Below are positions 49,178 through 58,353 of a stretch of DNA of 64,000 bases, in pieces. Position 1 is the stretch's first letter, and each line of letters begins with the position of its first letter. The DNA is from a virus. The stretch lies in the IMG/VR virus record IMGVR_UViG_3300030090_007212, positions 62,001 through 126,000 of that record; one strand, 5' to 3'. The notes under the pieces were generated by a model. That model worked only from the letters and a program-made list of their open reading frames with translations. It ran no database searches and was not told the origin of the DNA. Made by a program: the position numbers and the translations under genes.

Positions 49178-49538
49178 AATTATCATAACTTTGACTATAT
49201 TCATCAATTAATTCCCCTAATTGGTTAATTAAATTATCGTGTCCCTCATCACCATCCCAACCAGCACCACTACCACTACTATGTAATAATGATTTTCTTA
49301 TATCTTCTAATGCTAGAATTAGATCTTCATTATTAGTATCTGCTTCGTATGCAAATTGTATTGCAGCTTCAATATCTCTAAGGGCAGATGCTAAATGATT
49401 CATTGCTTTATGCATAAATCCTACCGCAATATCAGTAGAAGTTTTAGTAGTTGTTTCAGTATAAGGAAATAAATTTTCCTCTACTTCATATTCCACTTCT
49501 TCCCTTAAAATTTTTTTTATTAGATTTCTTTCCATCAT
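49125..49538 (-). CDS. Leader-peptide protein G (possible), helical
   Basis: A 137-residue protein. The N-terminus MERNLIKKILREEVEYEVEE has the basic-helix-then-acid pattern of the other leaders and contains an L-R-E site, but lacks the L-x-E-Q form. Residues 45-95 are helical (GFMHKAMNHLASALRDIEAA) and the C-terminal part is polar and acidic. No enzymatic motif is seen. It is convergent with, and overlaps by 53 bases, the glutaredoxin gene, and is divergent from the gp13-like gene with two opposed ATATTTAT elements between. The first or second Met may be used. Confidence 0.6.
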   Translation of the reverse strand: MMERNLIKKILREEVEYEVEENLFPYTETTTKTSTDIAVGFMHKAMNHLASALRDIEAAIQFAYEADTNNEDLILALEDIRKSLLHSSGSGAGWDGDEGHDNLINQLGELIDEYSQSYDNFNLSGDHDETAPTGDFQ

Positions 49539-49540
49539 TT

Positions 49541-49550
49541 AATAAATATC
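49541..49550 (-). promoter_or_regulatory. Candidate late promoter (ATATTTAT motif)
   Basis: Coding-strand GATATTTATT, 2-5 bases before the two possible starts of the 137-residue gene. Confidence 0.4.
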
Positions 49551-49552
49551 TT

Positions 49553-49562
49553 AATATTTATA
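49553..49562 (+). promoter_or_regulatory. Candidate late promoter (ATATTTAT motif), plus strand
   Basis: AATATTTATA on the plus strand, 16 bases before the gp13-like ATG. The motif follows the strand of the gene, supporting its direction. Confidence 0.5.
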
Positions 49563-49578
49563 AATAAATACTATTAAT

Positions 49579-50733
49579 ATGGCAAATGAGTTAAATGATC
49601 AATTAAAAGAAGAATTATTTACCCTGATAAAGCATAGATTAGGTGCACCTATTAGAAAAATAGAGTTAGATTGGGATCAAGAATGTTCTTTATTAGAAAC
49701 CGCAATTGAAGATTATGCACAAAGAGTACAAGATTGGTTAATAGAAAATCAATGGGCATCCTTATTAGGAAATGATGTAGATAATTTAGATATTGCATTT
49801 GCATTAACCACACGTTCTTTGGATTTTGAATCTAGATTTTCTTATGCGTATTCTAAACAAGTTGGATTACAAGATAGAGGTCCGTGGGAATTAAAAAAGG
49901 ATTATGTAACTATAGAATCGGGTAAACAAGTCTATCAAATACCTGGAGGACGAGAAGTAAACGAAATATTATGGATAACACCTAACAGTACCGATCACGC
50001 ACTTTATTCATTTGCAGGTTTTGGTGATTATGGTTTTGGTGGTGGATTCGGTCAAGTTCCTTATGCAGGATGGGGACAAGGTGGTGGATTAGGTAATGGT
50101 GGTTTTTATGTTGCTCCCGCATTCGATGTTTTATTAAGAGCTGCGGATTTTAGTTTAAAATCTAAATTATTAAGAAGTCAATTAACTTATAAAGTTACTG
50201 CAGGACCAAATGGAACCAGATTATTACATCTTATGCCTATCCCTGGTAGTAGATTATCTTTCAGTGCTGCTGGTTTAGTAGGAAGTCAAATTGGTTTGGC
50301 AGGAACTAAAGTATGGTATTATTATTATGATACTGGGGGGATGACACCTGAAGAGGTAAATAATTGTTTAAATGAAAATAAAGATATTATTGCATTACCT
50401 AATGAAGTTCCTTTATCTAAATTAAAATATTCCGATTTAAACGAACCAACTAGAGTGTGGGTGAGAAGATATCTAACTGCGTTATTTAAAGAAGCTTTAG
50501 GTCGTGTAAGAGGAAAATTCAGTGGGGCATTAAAAGTTCCGGATGCAGAATTAACTATGGATTACGATAGTTTGTTAAGTGAAGGAAAAGAAGAACAGGC
50601 AAAACTTTTAGAAGATTTAGATGCTCGTTTAGAAAGACTAAGTAACGCTAAACAACTCGAATTAAAAGCAAGTGAAGCAGAGAATTTAAATAAATCACTA
50701 CAATACAGACCTCTCGGTTTGTTTGTTATCTAA
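49579..50733 (+). CDS. gp13: Neck protein gp13-like (head completion)
   Basis: A 384-residue protein of the T4 gp13 type. The N-terminus is helical (LFTLIKHRLGAPIRKIELDW, LETAIEDYAQRVQDWLIENQ). A Gly/Phe-rich loop lies at residues 150-180 (FGDYGFGGGFGQVPYAGWGQ). The conserved C-terminal block is VRRYLTALFKEALGRVRGKF followed by SGALKVPDAELTMDYDSLLS, the most recognisable gp13 signature. T4 gp13 is 309 residues, and the extra length is the glycine loop. It joins the head portal to the tail. Its last 12 codons overlap the DNA polymerase end on the other strand. Confidence 0.88.
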   Translation: MANELNDQLKEELFTLIKHRLGAPIRKIELDWDQECSLLETAIEDYAQRVQDWLIENQWASLLGNDVDNLDIAFALTTRSLDFESRFSYAYSKQVGLQDRGPWELKKDYVTIESGKQVYQIPGGREVNEILWITPNSTDHALYSFAGFGDYGFGGGFGQVPYAGWGQGGGLGNGGFYVAPAFDVLLRAADFSLKSKLLRSQLTYKVTAGPNGTRLLHLMPIPGSRLSFSAAGLVGSQIGLAGTKVWYYYYDTGGMTPEEVNNCLNENKDIIALPNEVPLSKLKYSDLNEPTRVWVRRYLTALFKEALGRVRGKFSGALKVPDAELTMDYDSLLSEGKEEQAKLLEDLDARLERLSNAKQLELKASEAENLNKSLQYRPLGLFVI

Positions 50734-53466
50734 AGAAAATTTATCTAAAATCCCATAATCCTCAAACATATATGTAGGGGATACCCCAATACTTTCCCAG
50801 AAATCTAATTCTTCTGGTGTTATGGTTAATAAATCTTCAATAGTATCTTGATCACCATCCCCAAAGGGTTGTCCTGAAGTTAATTCTAATTGTTTTCTAG
50901 TAAAGTATTGTCTATGTAAAGGTGAAGTAATTAAAATATCATCTCTAACCTCCGGACTAAAACATACTAAAAGAGGTTTAATTCTTTTATTAAATGCGTC
51001 TATATATCTTTCTATGTTATATACTCCCGTAGTTTCAGGATGATTTTCTATAATATCTTGAGAAATATATTGACAATTAATATGAACAGTTTTTTCTTTT
51101 GTTTTCTTATCGGTTTTAGTTTGAATGTCCCCATGGGATTTACGAGTGCCGGTATTAACATAATAAATGGTATCTCCTAAGTCTACGGTAAGATTTTCTT
51201 TAATAATTAATTCCATATGTGCCTGTTTAGGAAGAGGATTACCTGCCTTATTTAATTGTTGTGCTCTTTTTTCATAATCTTTTACCGACATTCTTACCCT
51301 AGATTTGTTTGCAATTTTAGAAAGGGGGATTTCTTGATTATAAATTCTTTCTATAGTGTCATAATAATCACTAATAAAATCATACCCATTACCATGTAAT
51401 AAAAGATCTAAACCTCTATCTATAAATTCTGCAATATAAGTAGGTAATTTTTTAGATTTGATTGTATTACCCACTAATTTTACTTTCCCATCTATTAAAT
51501 CTGCATAATTTTTACGGGCAATATTAATAGTTGCCTCACATATTTCGTCTACATCTAATCCCATCACACCTTTCATATATACATCATTATATTCCGCAAC
51601 GACCGCATCCATACCTTTATATGTTTTTCCTTTCTCATTGAATCTGTGTTTACCAGAAGAGGTATAGACATATTTATCTACATCTGAAGGGATTGAAAAG
51701 TTAAAACCATCAGTATCTCCTACTAAAGGTTTAAATCCTTTCTCATTAAAAAATCTAATCATATGACGTAAGTATTGTCTCCCTGTACATGTAATTTTTT
51801 CCCCCATATTAGTATCTCCCCATGGAAATACATTAGGTGCAGATATCGATCCAAACATACCATTATTTAATATTTTTAATGGTAATTGTTTTTTATCGTA
51901 ATAATCCGATTTTTCTTTTTCCCCTAATTTTGCGTGTTTAGATTTTAATTCTTTATATAAATTACGATAGTCATAATTATATTGTAGTAATCCTCTCATT
52001 GCACCAGTGACATCGGATTCAGTAAACACATCATGAGTTAATTGTATAGAGGGGTATAGTGAGGCAAAATCGAATTTAACAACATTTTGACTATATCCTA
52101 CTTCTAATAACCTAGAAAGTCCACCAGTAAATCCTTTAGTGGGCATTGTATGGGGAATACCTAAACCGTTTTTATATGCCCATCCTAACATAAGTAATTT
52201 CCATGTGGCAGCAGTACCCATAGTAGAAGATCTCATAAAAGAAGTAGGTAATATTTTTGCCAATAAAAATGTTGCCTGATTAAATATATTATCTACCTTT
52301 TCTGTTTCCCATAAATCATCTATAAGATATCTTTCTACAATATATTGTCCGTTTACTACTTGACAACCATCAGGTATTTTACTTTCTAAAACACCCCAAC
52401 TTCCATCTTCTTCGTTAAACCAATATTTATTATCTTCATCACTCCATACCTTATTAATTTTATCACCCGGAATATATACACGATTAGGTTTTGCGGCGTT
52501 AGAATATTTTGTAATATATTTAAGACTTGCCTGTTTTATTGAGGAATTAATTGCCTGTGCTCTTCTAACTGCATGATATACATCCATAATATTATATCCC
52601 CACATTACGGTTTGTTCATAATATTCCATCTCTGGACCCATTTTTAAACTTTGTTTTTTTCTATAAAATGGGATTGGACCTAAAGTCTTTGCAATTTTAC
52701 CCATTTCTATACCTAATTGGTTTGCCCTTTCTACTATAAAATGCCAGTCAAAATTTTCTGAATTATATCCTGCGATAATGGCAGGTTTTAAATGGTGAAT
52801 TATTTTAAAAAAAGTAATAATTGCTTGGGATTCTCTCATCCTTAATTCTCTACGAGTTTCACCTTCGATAGATAAAACATGTTGGAATCCTCTATTATCT
52901 TTTATACCTATTTGAAATATACTACATTGTTTAGGGTCTAAACCAGTAGTCTCAATATCAAAAGATAATCTATGAACATCATCATATTCATCCATACCTT
53001 TAAATAAACGTTTACCAGATTGTATTAGAAATTGTTCAGTAGGGCTGATTGCTAAAAATTTATCCCTATGTTCTTCAGAATAAACTTCCATTTTACCTTG
53101 TTTGAAAAAGTTTAGTAAATCTCCGTAGGTTCCCCTACATGTAACTAAAAATTTATAACCATCTATTAATCTTGGGATTTCGTCTCCATTTTCATTTTTT
53201 ATGTCTAAAGGGATGAACTTTATACCAAATTCCCTCATTTTCTTTTTTATTTCTCTCCGATTACCTTCATAAAAAATAGACATATCTGGACTTTTCATCC
53301 ATAAAAAGGGTCTTAGTTTATGTTTTTCTATACGTTTACCTTTTTCTGGGTCATGTATTATTAAACTAATTTTATTTTCCCTATAAGACGATTCTACTCC
53401 TACGATATATTTTTGATCATCGTAGCCTTCTAAATACTCTTTAATTTCTTCTACGGTTGCAGGCAT
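50698..53466 (-). CDS. gp43: DNA polymerase, family B (T4 gp43-like)
   Basis: A 922-residue replicative polymerase with proofreading. Exonuclease motif I is SFDIETTG (D170, E172), and NSENFDWHF is exo II. Polymerase motif A is FDFASLYPSIQ (about 466-476), motif B KILNNGMFGS (about 523) and motif C VGDTDGFNF (about 582), where the usual YxDTDS is replaced by VGDTDG. A C-terminal tail (FGDGDQDTIEDLLTITPEEL) is where the T4 enzyme binds its clamp. T4 gp43 is 898 residues. No inteins or split sites were seen. It is preceded by a good host-type promoter (53485-53514) and is convergent with gp13, overlapping by 36 bases. Confidence 0.96.
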   Translation of the reverse strand: MPATVEEIKEYLEGYDDQKYIVGVESSYRENKISLIIHDPEKGKRIEKHKLRPFLWMKSPDMSIFYEGNRREIKKKMREFGIKFIPLDIKNENGDEIPRLIDGYKFLVTCRGTYGDLLNFFKQGKMEVYSEEHRDKFLAISPTEQFLIQSGKRLFKGMDEYDDVHRLSFDIETTGLDPKQCSIFQIGIKDNRGFQHVLSIEGETRRELRMRESQAIITFFKIIHHLKPAIIAGYNSENFDWHFIVERANQLGIEMGKIAKTLGPIPFYRKKQSLKMGPEMEYYEQTVMWGYNIMDVYHAVRRAQAINSSIKQASLKYITKYSNAAKPNRVYIPGDKINKVWSDEDNKYWFNEEDGSWGVLESKIPDGCQVVNGQYIVERYLIDDLWETEKVDNIFNQATFLLAKILPTSFMRSSTMGTAATWKLLMLGWAYKNGLGIPHTMPTKGFTGGLSRLLEVGYSQNVVKFDFASLYPSIQLTHDVFTESDVTGAMRGLLQYNYDYRNLYKELKSKHAKLGEKEKSDYYDKKQLPLKILNNGMFGSISAPNVFPWGDTNMGEKITCTGRQYLRHMIRFFNEKGFKPLVGDTDGFNFSIPSDVDKYVYTSSGKHRFNEKGKTYKGMDAVVAEYNDVYMKGVMGLDVDEICEATINIARKNYADLIDGKVKLVGNTIKSKKLPTYIAEFIDRGLDLLLHGNGYDFISDYYDTIERIYNQEIPLSKIANKSRVRMSVKDYEKRAQQLNKAGNPLPKQAHMELIIKENLTVDLGDTIYYVNTGTRKSHGDIQTKTDKKTKEKTVHINCQYISQDIIENHPETTGVYNIERYIDAFNKRIKPLLVCFSPEVRDDILITSPLHRQYFTRKQLELTSGQPFGDGDQDTIEDLLTITPEELDFWESIGVSPTYMFEDYGILDKFSLDNKQTERSVL

Positions 53467-53484
53467 ACTTATAATGTTTAATTA

Positions 53485-53514
53485 CAAATATACGAAAATT
53501 TTTTTAATTTTCAA
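53485..53514 (-). promoter_or_regulatory. Bacteroidota-type promoter of DNA polymerase
   Basis: Coding-strand TTG, a 19-base spacer, then TATATTTG, which matches the TTG/TAnnTTTG consensus of Bacteroidota housekeeping sigma. It is 19 bases before the start. The spacer contains a GAAAATT/AATTTTC dyad. Confidence 0.6.
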
Positions 53515-53879
53515 CTATCGAGGACGTTAATAAATAATTTATCTCTAATTGGTGCGATTAATGTTCCTGTCCCATCTAAAAATTCTATAACAAATTCTCC
53601 ATTGTATTTTCCCGGTTTTTTTGTATCTCTATCACTCCAATTATAGACAATATAATATTCGGGAGAATCTCCACCAATATCACAATCTTCACATTTTAAT
53701 TCTATACTTGCAGGGGAGTTGGCGATTCTTTTAACATTGTTTTTAACATCCCACATATTAAATTTAATAGTAGCATTTTGTATTTTTTCGAAAAACATTC
53801 TAAAATCATTCCTACCATCATTAATAAGTTCCATTTTTAATGGGGGTAAATTACTATCTTTATTTATAAAAAATTCCAT
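53511..53879 (-). CDS. Small structural protein, beta-sandwich
   Basis: A 122-residue protein. The layout LPPLKMELINDGRNDFRMFF, then ATIKFNMWDVKNNVKRIANS, then GKYNGEFVIEFLDGTGTLIA is like the N-terminal Ig-like domain of BppU-type baseplate proteins and other small fibre modules. Two cysteines occur (CEDCD). It follows the 763-residue protein by 12 bases and ends the fibre cluster just before the polymerase promoter. Virion location is inferred from position and fold. Confidence 0.65.
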   Translation of the reverse strand: MEFFINKDSNLPPLKMELINDGRNDFRMFFEKIQNATIKFNMWDVKNNVKRIANSPASIELKCEDCDIGGDSPEYYIVYNWSDRDTKKPGKYNGEFVIEFLDGTGTLIAPIRDKLFINVLDS

Positions 53880-53891
53880 ATCTTTATTTTT

Positions 53892-56183
53892 TTATACAAT
53901 TGGCCAAGGCTCAACACTACCATCACCAATATCTACCGAACTTACATAATTAGAGATAAAAGGTTCCTCTGAACTACATGGAGGTTCCACCACCCCTAAA
54001 ATACAGTTAACAGTACCTACCAGTAATTCTAATCCACCAGTTTCTGGACCAGCCACTAAGAAATTATCATATGGCTCGCCTTCTGCCTCATATTGGGACG
54101 ACACTTCTTTTACCCCAAAATAATTAATCATCGCTTGACCCCATATTTCTACCACATCTAATACATTAAGTATAGAATCCGGCGCATAGTCATTAACAGT
54201 ACCTTCCCATCCAATATTATTAGTAGTAGTAGTATACCTAATAGTGGAAATTGGATTATCAATTAATACACTTCCATTATCTTCACTAATACTTAATGTA
54301 CATAATAAAGTAGATTCTTCACTAGTACCTAGAGTGGCACCTGCAAACGACCACATCGCTACTTTAGAAGTAGTTATTTCACTACCTTCTTCTAATGGTA
54401 TTTCCGAAGTAGATTGAACCATAAATCCTGCATCTCCGGCTTCTCCCCCTTCTCCGGTGGCGGATATCACAGTAAATCCTGGTCTAAATTGTATGTTAAC
54501 TCCACTTAATTCCGTATTACTGGTATAATACACCTCTACTATCCCTTCTTCTTCACCAGGTTGAAAAGAGAATGAGACTCCGGCTGGTGGTGCTGGTATA
54601 CACGATTCACCTTCACAACATTCAGAATCTTCCAATACTTCAAAATTAGTTATTCCTTCAGTAGGTTCTTCTTCAGGTACACATAACATAAAATTATAAC
54701 ACTTCCATGTTTCCCCATCATCTGTACTCATTCTTACACAAGATGGTGGTGCGTAGATTCCTAATGGTCCTAGAGTAGTATTTTCCCATACTACTTGATC
54801 TTCTTCATCATCACATGCACTATATTTCCATTTTGGGTTTTGACCACAACAATCACAACCTTCTTCTTCAGTATAAATGGCTTGTGGTTCAAATACATCA
54901 TGAGTTGATTCCCCTAATTCTTCGGTTACATAAAAACAAGTCTCTGCTAGTCCAGGAAGAGTTTCCGCGTTTATATAATTTCCTACATACTCACTCAAAT
55001 CAGTATCCGTAAAAAACTCTGTTAAACCATCACAACCCATTAATTTATATGTAGTAGGTGGTTCACCCCCACATTCTATAGTTAGACAATCTACCACTAT
55101 AATATTTTCTAATGCCCCCACATTTGCGGGTTGTTTTATTTTATCCGCAGTAAAACACCCATCAGTGGTGGAAGAACTAAATGCAACACCTGGTGCCCAT
55201 AATTCGCTTTGTGTGGTAGTGATACCAACAATTTCTCCTAGACAATTAGTTAATTGCCAGTTATCTAAACACTCTTCACAACCTTCTAAATATACTGAAT
55301 AATTAATAGGTATTGTAGGTTCACAATCTTCAATACACTCAACCACGGTATAACAAATTCCTGTTTCCTTTTCTTTAATTGAGTGTCCTGTGTCAACATA
55401 ATCACTTAAATCAGTATCAGTATTAATGGGGATACCCTCCCATCCATCACATGGTACTAAAGTATATGTTGTAGCGGTACAAGCATTACATGTCTCATAT
55501 TCATTGGCAACTGGAACTTTTCCATCTAATGTCCATTCATCACATGTTTCCGTTACATTAAAACATCCCTCTACCTCTAATATCTTAATAATTTTACCTA
55601 CATAAGATGCTCCACCCCATGCTTCATAATTAACAACTTCCCATACTTCACCGGTTACGCAATTCGAAATTTTATAATTAGCGAAACAACAGTCTTCTAT
55701 GGATGTTACCTCTAAAGTTGGTTGTAAGGTGACTTCCCATCTAGTGGGTCCTTCACTGGCCAGTGTTACTACCTGACCCACATACTCACTAAGATTCTGA
55801 AGTGTTACAATATCATTTTTATTACCTTTACAATCCTTTAAAATATAGGTAGGTATAGAAACACTATTAGCGTTATCAAAATCAATATCTGTTTCAGTAT
55901 CAGGAGATAAATTTACACTTCCTTTAAACGTGGTTTCACCATTAACTACTATCTCACCCATTTGAATTGGTGAACATCCTGATATACTGTGTACCCATAA
56001 TTGATTGATACAAGTTGCTAAAGTATTACCTGTAAAAGTACTACTACCCCCACTTACTATAGCAGCAATTGCACCTAATGTAGTTTGGGAAGTAACATCA
56101 TTCTCATTAACTAATACAAAAATATCAGTATTTTTTAAACTACCAGCATTAGGTAAATCACTTATTCTTTTTGGAAATCCCAT
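53892..56183 (-). CDS. Cysteine-rich repeat fibre protein with cohesin/dockerin-like end
   Basis: A 763-residue protein. Residues 1-80 resemble a fibre-anchoring start (SDLPNAGSLKNTDIFVLVNE). From about 100 to 500 there are five or six imperfect repeats of about 70 residues with paired Cys, containing phrases like TDLSDYVDTGHSI, TDLSEYVGNYI and YVGQVVTL, which all share a 'LSxYVGxxI' strand and a 'CFxVxE' ending. About 530-640 is a cohesin-like beta sandwich (VEVYYTSNTELSGVNIQFRP). About 655-690 (YAPDSILNVLDVVEIWGQAM) looks like a dockerin F-hand. Cys-rich adhesins like this are rare in phage. Confidence 0.75.
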   Translation of the reverse strand: MGFPKRISDLPNAGSLKNTDIFVLVNENDVTSQTTLGAIAAIVSGGSSTFTGNTLATCINQLWVHSISGCSPIQMGEIVVNGETTFKGSVNLSPDTETDIDFDNANSVSIPTYILKDCKGNKNDIVTLQNLSEYVGQVVTLASEGPTRWEVTLQPTLEVTSIEDCCFANYKISNCVTGEVWEVVNYEAWGGASYVGKIIKILEVEGCFNVTETCDEWTLDGKVPVANEYETCNACTATTYTLVPCDGWEGIPINTDTDLSDYVDTGHSIKEKETGICYTVVECIEDCEPTIPINYSVYLEGCEECLDNWQLTNCLGEIVGITTTQSELWAPGVAFSSSTTDGCFTADKIKQPANVGALENIIVVDCLTIECGGEPPTTYKLMGCDGLTEFFTDTDLSEYVGNYINAETLPGLAETCFYVTEELGESTHDVFEPQAIYTEEEGCDCCGQNPKWKYSACDDEEDQVVWENTTLGPLGIYAPPSCVRMSTDDGETWKCYNFMLCVPEEEPTEGITNFEVLEDSECCEGESCIPAPPAGVSFSFQPGEEEGIVEVYYTSNTELSGVNIQFRPGFTVISATGEGGEAGDAGFMVQSTSEIPLEEGSEITTSKVAMWSFAGATLGTSEESTLLCTLSISEDNGSVLIDNPISTIRYTTTTNNIGWEGTVNDYAPDSILNVLDVVEIWGQAMINYFGVKEVSSQYEAEGEPYDNFLVAGPETGGLELLVGTVNCILGVVEPPCSSEEPFISNYVSSVDIGDGSVEPWPIV

Positions 56184-56201
56184 TTTAATTTTCTATTTCT
56201 A

Positions 56202-56211
56202 TATAAATATG
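56202..56211 (-). promoter_or_regulatory. Candidate late promoter (ATATTTAT motif)
   Basis: Coding-strand CATATTTATATAGAAATAG, 18 bases before the 763-residue fibre gene. Confidence 0.45.
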
Positions 56212-56224
56212 TTAATATTCTTTA

Positions 56225-58291
56225 TTATTCGTCGCACCAAGTTATAAAATCTTCACCGTCTTCACTAGATAAGGGACTACCGTCCTCCGTTTCTAAAAAA
56301 CAATCTAGGGGTAACGGACATATACCATAATTCGCACATAATTCATTAAATCTATATCTAATACTAGTAATATCTAAACAACATTCATATAATCTAAATT
56401 TAGATATATCACCAAAGAAAGTTCCTGCAAAGAACTTTTGCATATATAGATTTTCATCTAAAGGGTCTGGTCCACCAATAGTATTAGTCTCTAATAATCC
56501 TTGAGTCCCCCCACCTAAACTATAATTAAATGGAACCCCTTCTTGTTTTTCTCTATATTCTATTAAATCTCTAAAAATAAACTCATCAAAATCTTCTACA
56601 CTATATTTAAGATAACCATTTACGTAAAAATCTAATCTTCCTTTTCTTCTAGGTACATTAGAAATCTCATCTAATGGATAACCTTCATATGCACAGAACC
56701 TAATGGCTAGTTGAATCCATTCATCTTCAGGTACTATTCCTTTTTTGGAGTAAGATTCATTTACAGTTACTCCAGTTATATATTTTTCTGTTACGGTAAG
56801 GGCAGTTATACTTCCTTTACAATTACAACTATTAGGTTCACCACATTCTTTACACCAAGGACCACATCCTCCAGTTCCATTATCTAAAGGAGTATTACAT
56901 ACTTGACAATTACATCCAGAATTACAATCTCCGCATTGACATTGTTCTTTACAATCTGATATAGTAGTGGCGGTTACTGCGGAGCATACTCCACTTACCC
57001 CTAATGACCTATACCCTACACTACCATCATTTTTTATCCTAAATCCTAATGCATTATTAATTATATCTGCATTTTTATCTCTTTCATGTGTAGTTTCAGT
57101 AATAATTCCTGGGAAACAACAACATCCTGTGGGTTGATAAACTAAAAATGGGTTATCTGTTAAAACTTCTTTTTTAACTAGAGGTGGTGGTAATGGATAT
57201 CCTGATGTTGTAGTATATCCTGTTTCACCACTAAATACATCCCAAAATTTATTTTCTGCCCTTGTACCCATATAATAGAAAAATCCTTCGTTATTGGGAT
57301 ATAAAGCGTTTAAAGTATTTCCTGTATTTATACATACTTTACTATTTTTTCTCATCCAAAACTCTGCAGTCCATCCTTGTTCGTAGCGTGTAGGTAATAT
57401 TTGATAATCCCATGGTTTTGGTGCTTTATCATTATAACATTTAAATGCTTTACGTGGGTCAGGACAACATCCCCCTTTACCATCTCCTTTTCCTCCACAA
57501 TTTGCGCACCAAGGACCACATCCTCCAGTTCCATTATCTAAAGGAGTATTACATACCTGACAATTACTATTACCACATCCATTACACGCACCTGTACTTC
57601 CAGGAATGAATAAAGGATTTGAGTCCCCACAACCACATCCTGAATTACATTGTCCACAACATGTGGAACCAGTAGTACCCGTAGAGGCACTTACAGGAGG
57701 ACAATCAGGTGGGCACGTAAACCAACTAATAGGCCATACAAACATATTGTCAGGCATTTCCTTATAAAAGGTTCTATCTGATAATTTAAAAAATCCTTGA
57801 TAAAATCCCCCACATAATTCTACATATCTACCAACAGTGTTTGCAGAAGTGATAAATCTAGATGAATAATCATAGGTACATCCAGTTACTTTAGTAAAAC
57901 AAAAATTAGTATCTCCTGATCCTATAGTGTAAGTAGACCCAGTGTAAGTATCTATAAAGGTTGTACTAGTTGTAGAAGCGTTACAATCATACTTTATAAA
58001 CCCATTATCAATACCTGTTAATCCAATATCGTATAAAGTTAATCCTGTTGTTGGAACCGATAAACTTTCAAAACAAGAATCCCCTGACCAACTAACTAAA
58101 CTACACAAAGTATCACCACTAGCACATTTATCCACATCCACATCTATATCAATTATTAAACACGCTTCGAGAATTGATTCATGATCTAATCCACAACCAC
58201 AATCTGTACATAAAAAAAGATCCCAATAATCTGAATTACTTAAACGTAAATTAAAACAGTTATTGAAATTATTTTGGTTAATATTACTCAT
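56225..58291 (-). CDS. Cysteine-rich LamG-like tail adhesin
   Basis: A 688-residue protein with several dozen Cys. Segments such as GWTAEFWMRKNSKVCINTGN, EDEWIQLAIRFCAYEGYPLD and GRLDFYVNGYLKYSVEDFDE, then FFAGTFFGDISKFRLYECCL, are the strands of a laminin-G/concanavalin-like lectin domain. It is interrupted by glycine-rich Cys clusters (STCCGQCNSGCGCGDS), including the element CQVCNTPLDNGTGGCGPWC present twice. The clusters could bind metal or be cross-linked by disulfides. Placement between a Cys-rich repeat protein and a tail-collar fibre supports host recognition. The N-terminal ~180 residues are unassigned. Confidence 0.75.
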   Translation of the reverse strand: MSNINQNNFNNCFNLRLSNSDYWDLFLCTDCGCGLDHESILEACLIIDIDVDVDKCASGDTLCSLVSWSGDSCFESLSVPTTGLTLYDIGLTGIDNGFIKYDCNASTTSTTFIDTYTGSTYTIGSGDTNFCFTKVTGCTYDYSSRFITSANTVGRYVELCGGFYQGFFKLSDRTFYKEMPDNMFVWPISWFTCPPDCPPVSASTGTTGSTCCGQCNSGCGCGDSNPLFIPGSTGACNGCGNSNCQVCNTPLDNGTGGCGPWCANCGGKGDGKGGCCPDPRKAFKCYNDKAPKPWDYQILPTRYEQGWTAEFWMRKNSKVCINTGNTLNALYPNNEGFFYYMGTRAENKFWDVFSGETGYTTTSGYPLPPPLVKKEVLTDNPFLVYQPTGCCCFPGIITETTHERDKNADIINNALGFRIKNDGSVGYRSLGVSGVCSAVTATTISDCKEQCQCGDCNSGCNCQVCNTPLDNGTGGCGPWCKECGEPNSCNCKGSITALTVTEKYITGVTVNESYSKKGIVPEDEWIQLAIRFCAYEGYPLDEISNVPRRKGRLDFYVNGYLKYSVEDFDEFIFRDLIEYREKQEGVPFNYSLGGGTQGLLETNTIGGPDPLDENLYMQKFFAGTFFGDISKFRLYECCLDITSIRYRFNELCANYGICPLPLDCFLETEDGSPLSSEDGEDFITWCDE
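56853..56902. repeat. 50-base perfect direct repeat, copy 1
   Basis: Identical over 50 bases to 57507-57556, both inside the LamG-like gene. It encodes the Cys-rich element containing NTPLDNGTGGCGPWC. High identity suggests recent duplication or ongoing conversion. Confidence 0.95.
57507..57556. repeat. 50-base perfect direct repeat, copy 2
   Basis: Second copy of the repeat at 56853-56902, separated by 604 bases. Confidence 0.95.
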
Positions 58292-58305
58292 TAATATAGT
58301 TTATT

Positions 58306-58315
58306 AATAAATATT
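58306..58315 (-). promoter_or_regulatory. Candidate late promoter (ATATTTAT motif)
   Basis: Coding-strand AATATTTATT, 14 bases before the LamG-like gene. Confidence 0.4.
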
Positions 58316-58353
58316 AAGAAATACTAATTAAAATCAATAAGATTTAATTATAG

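Noticed and set aside
58320-58350. AT-only dyad (TAATTAAAATC / GATTTAATTA) after the tail-collar fibre gene
   Set aside because: The stem is nearly all A-T with a bulge and no T run on the minus strand, so it is not supported as a terminator.
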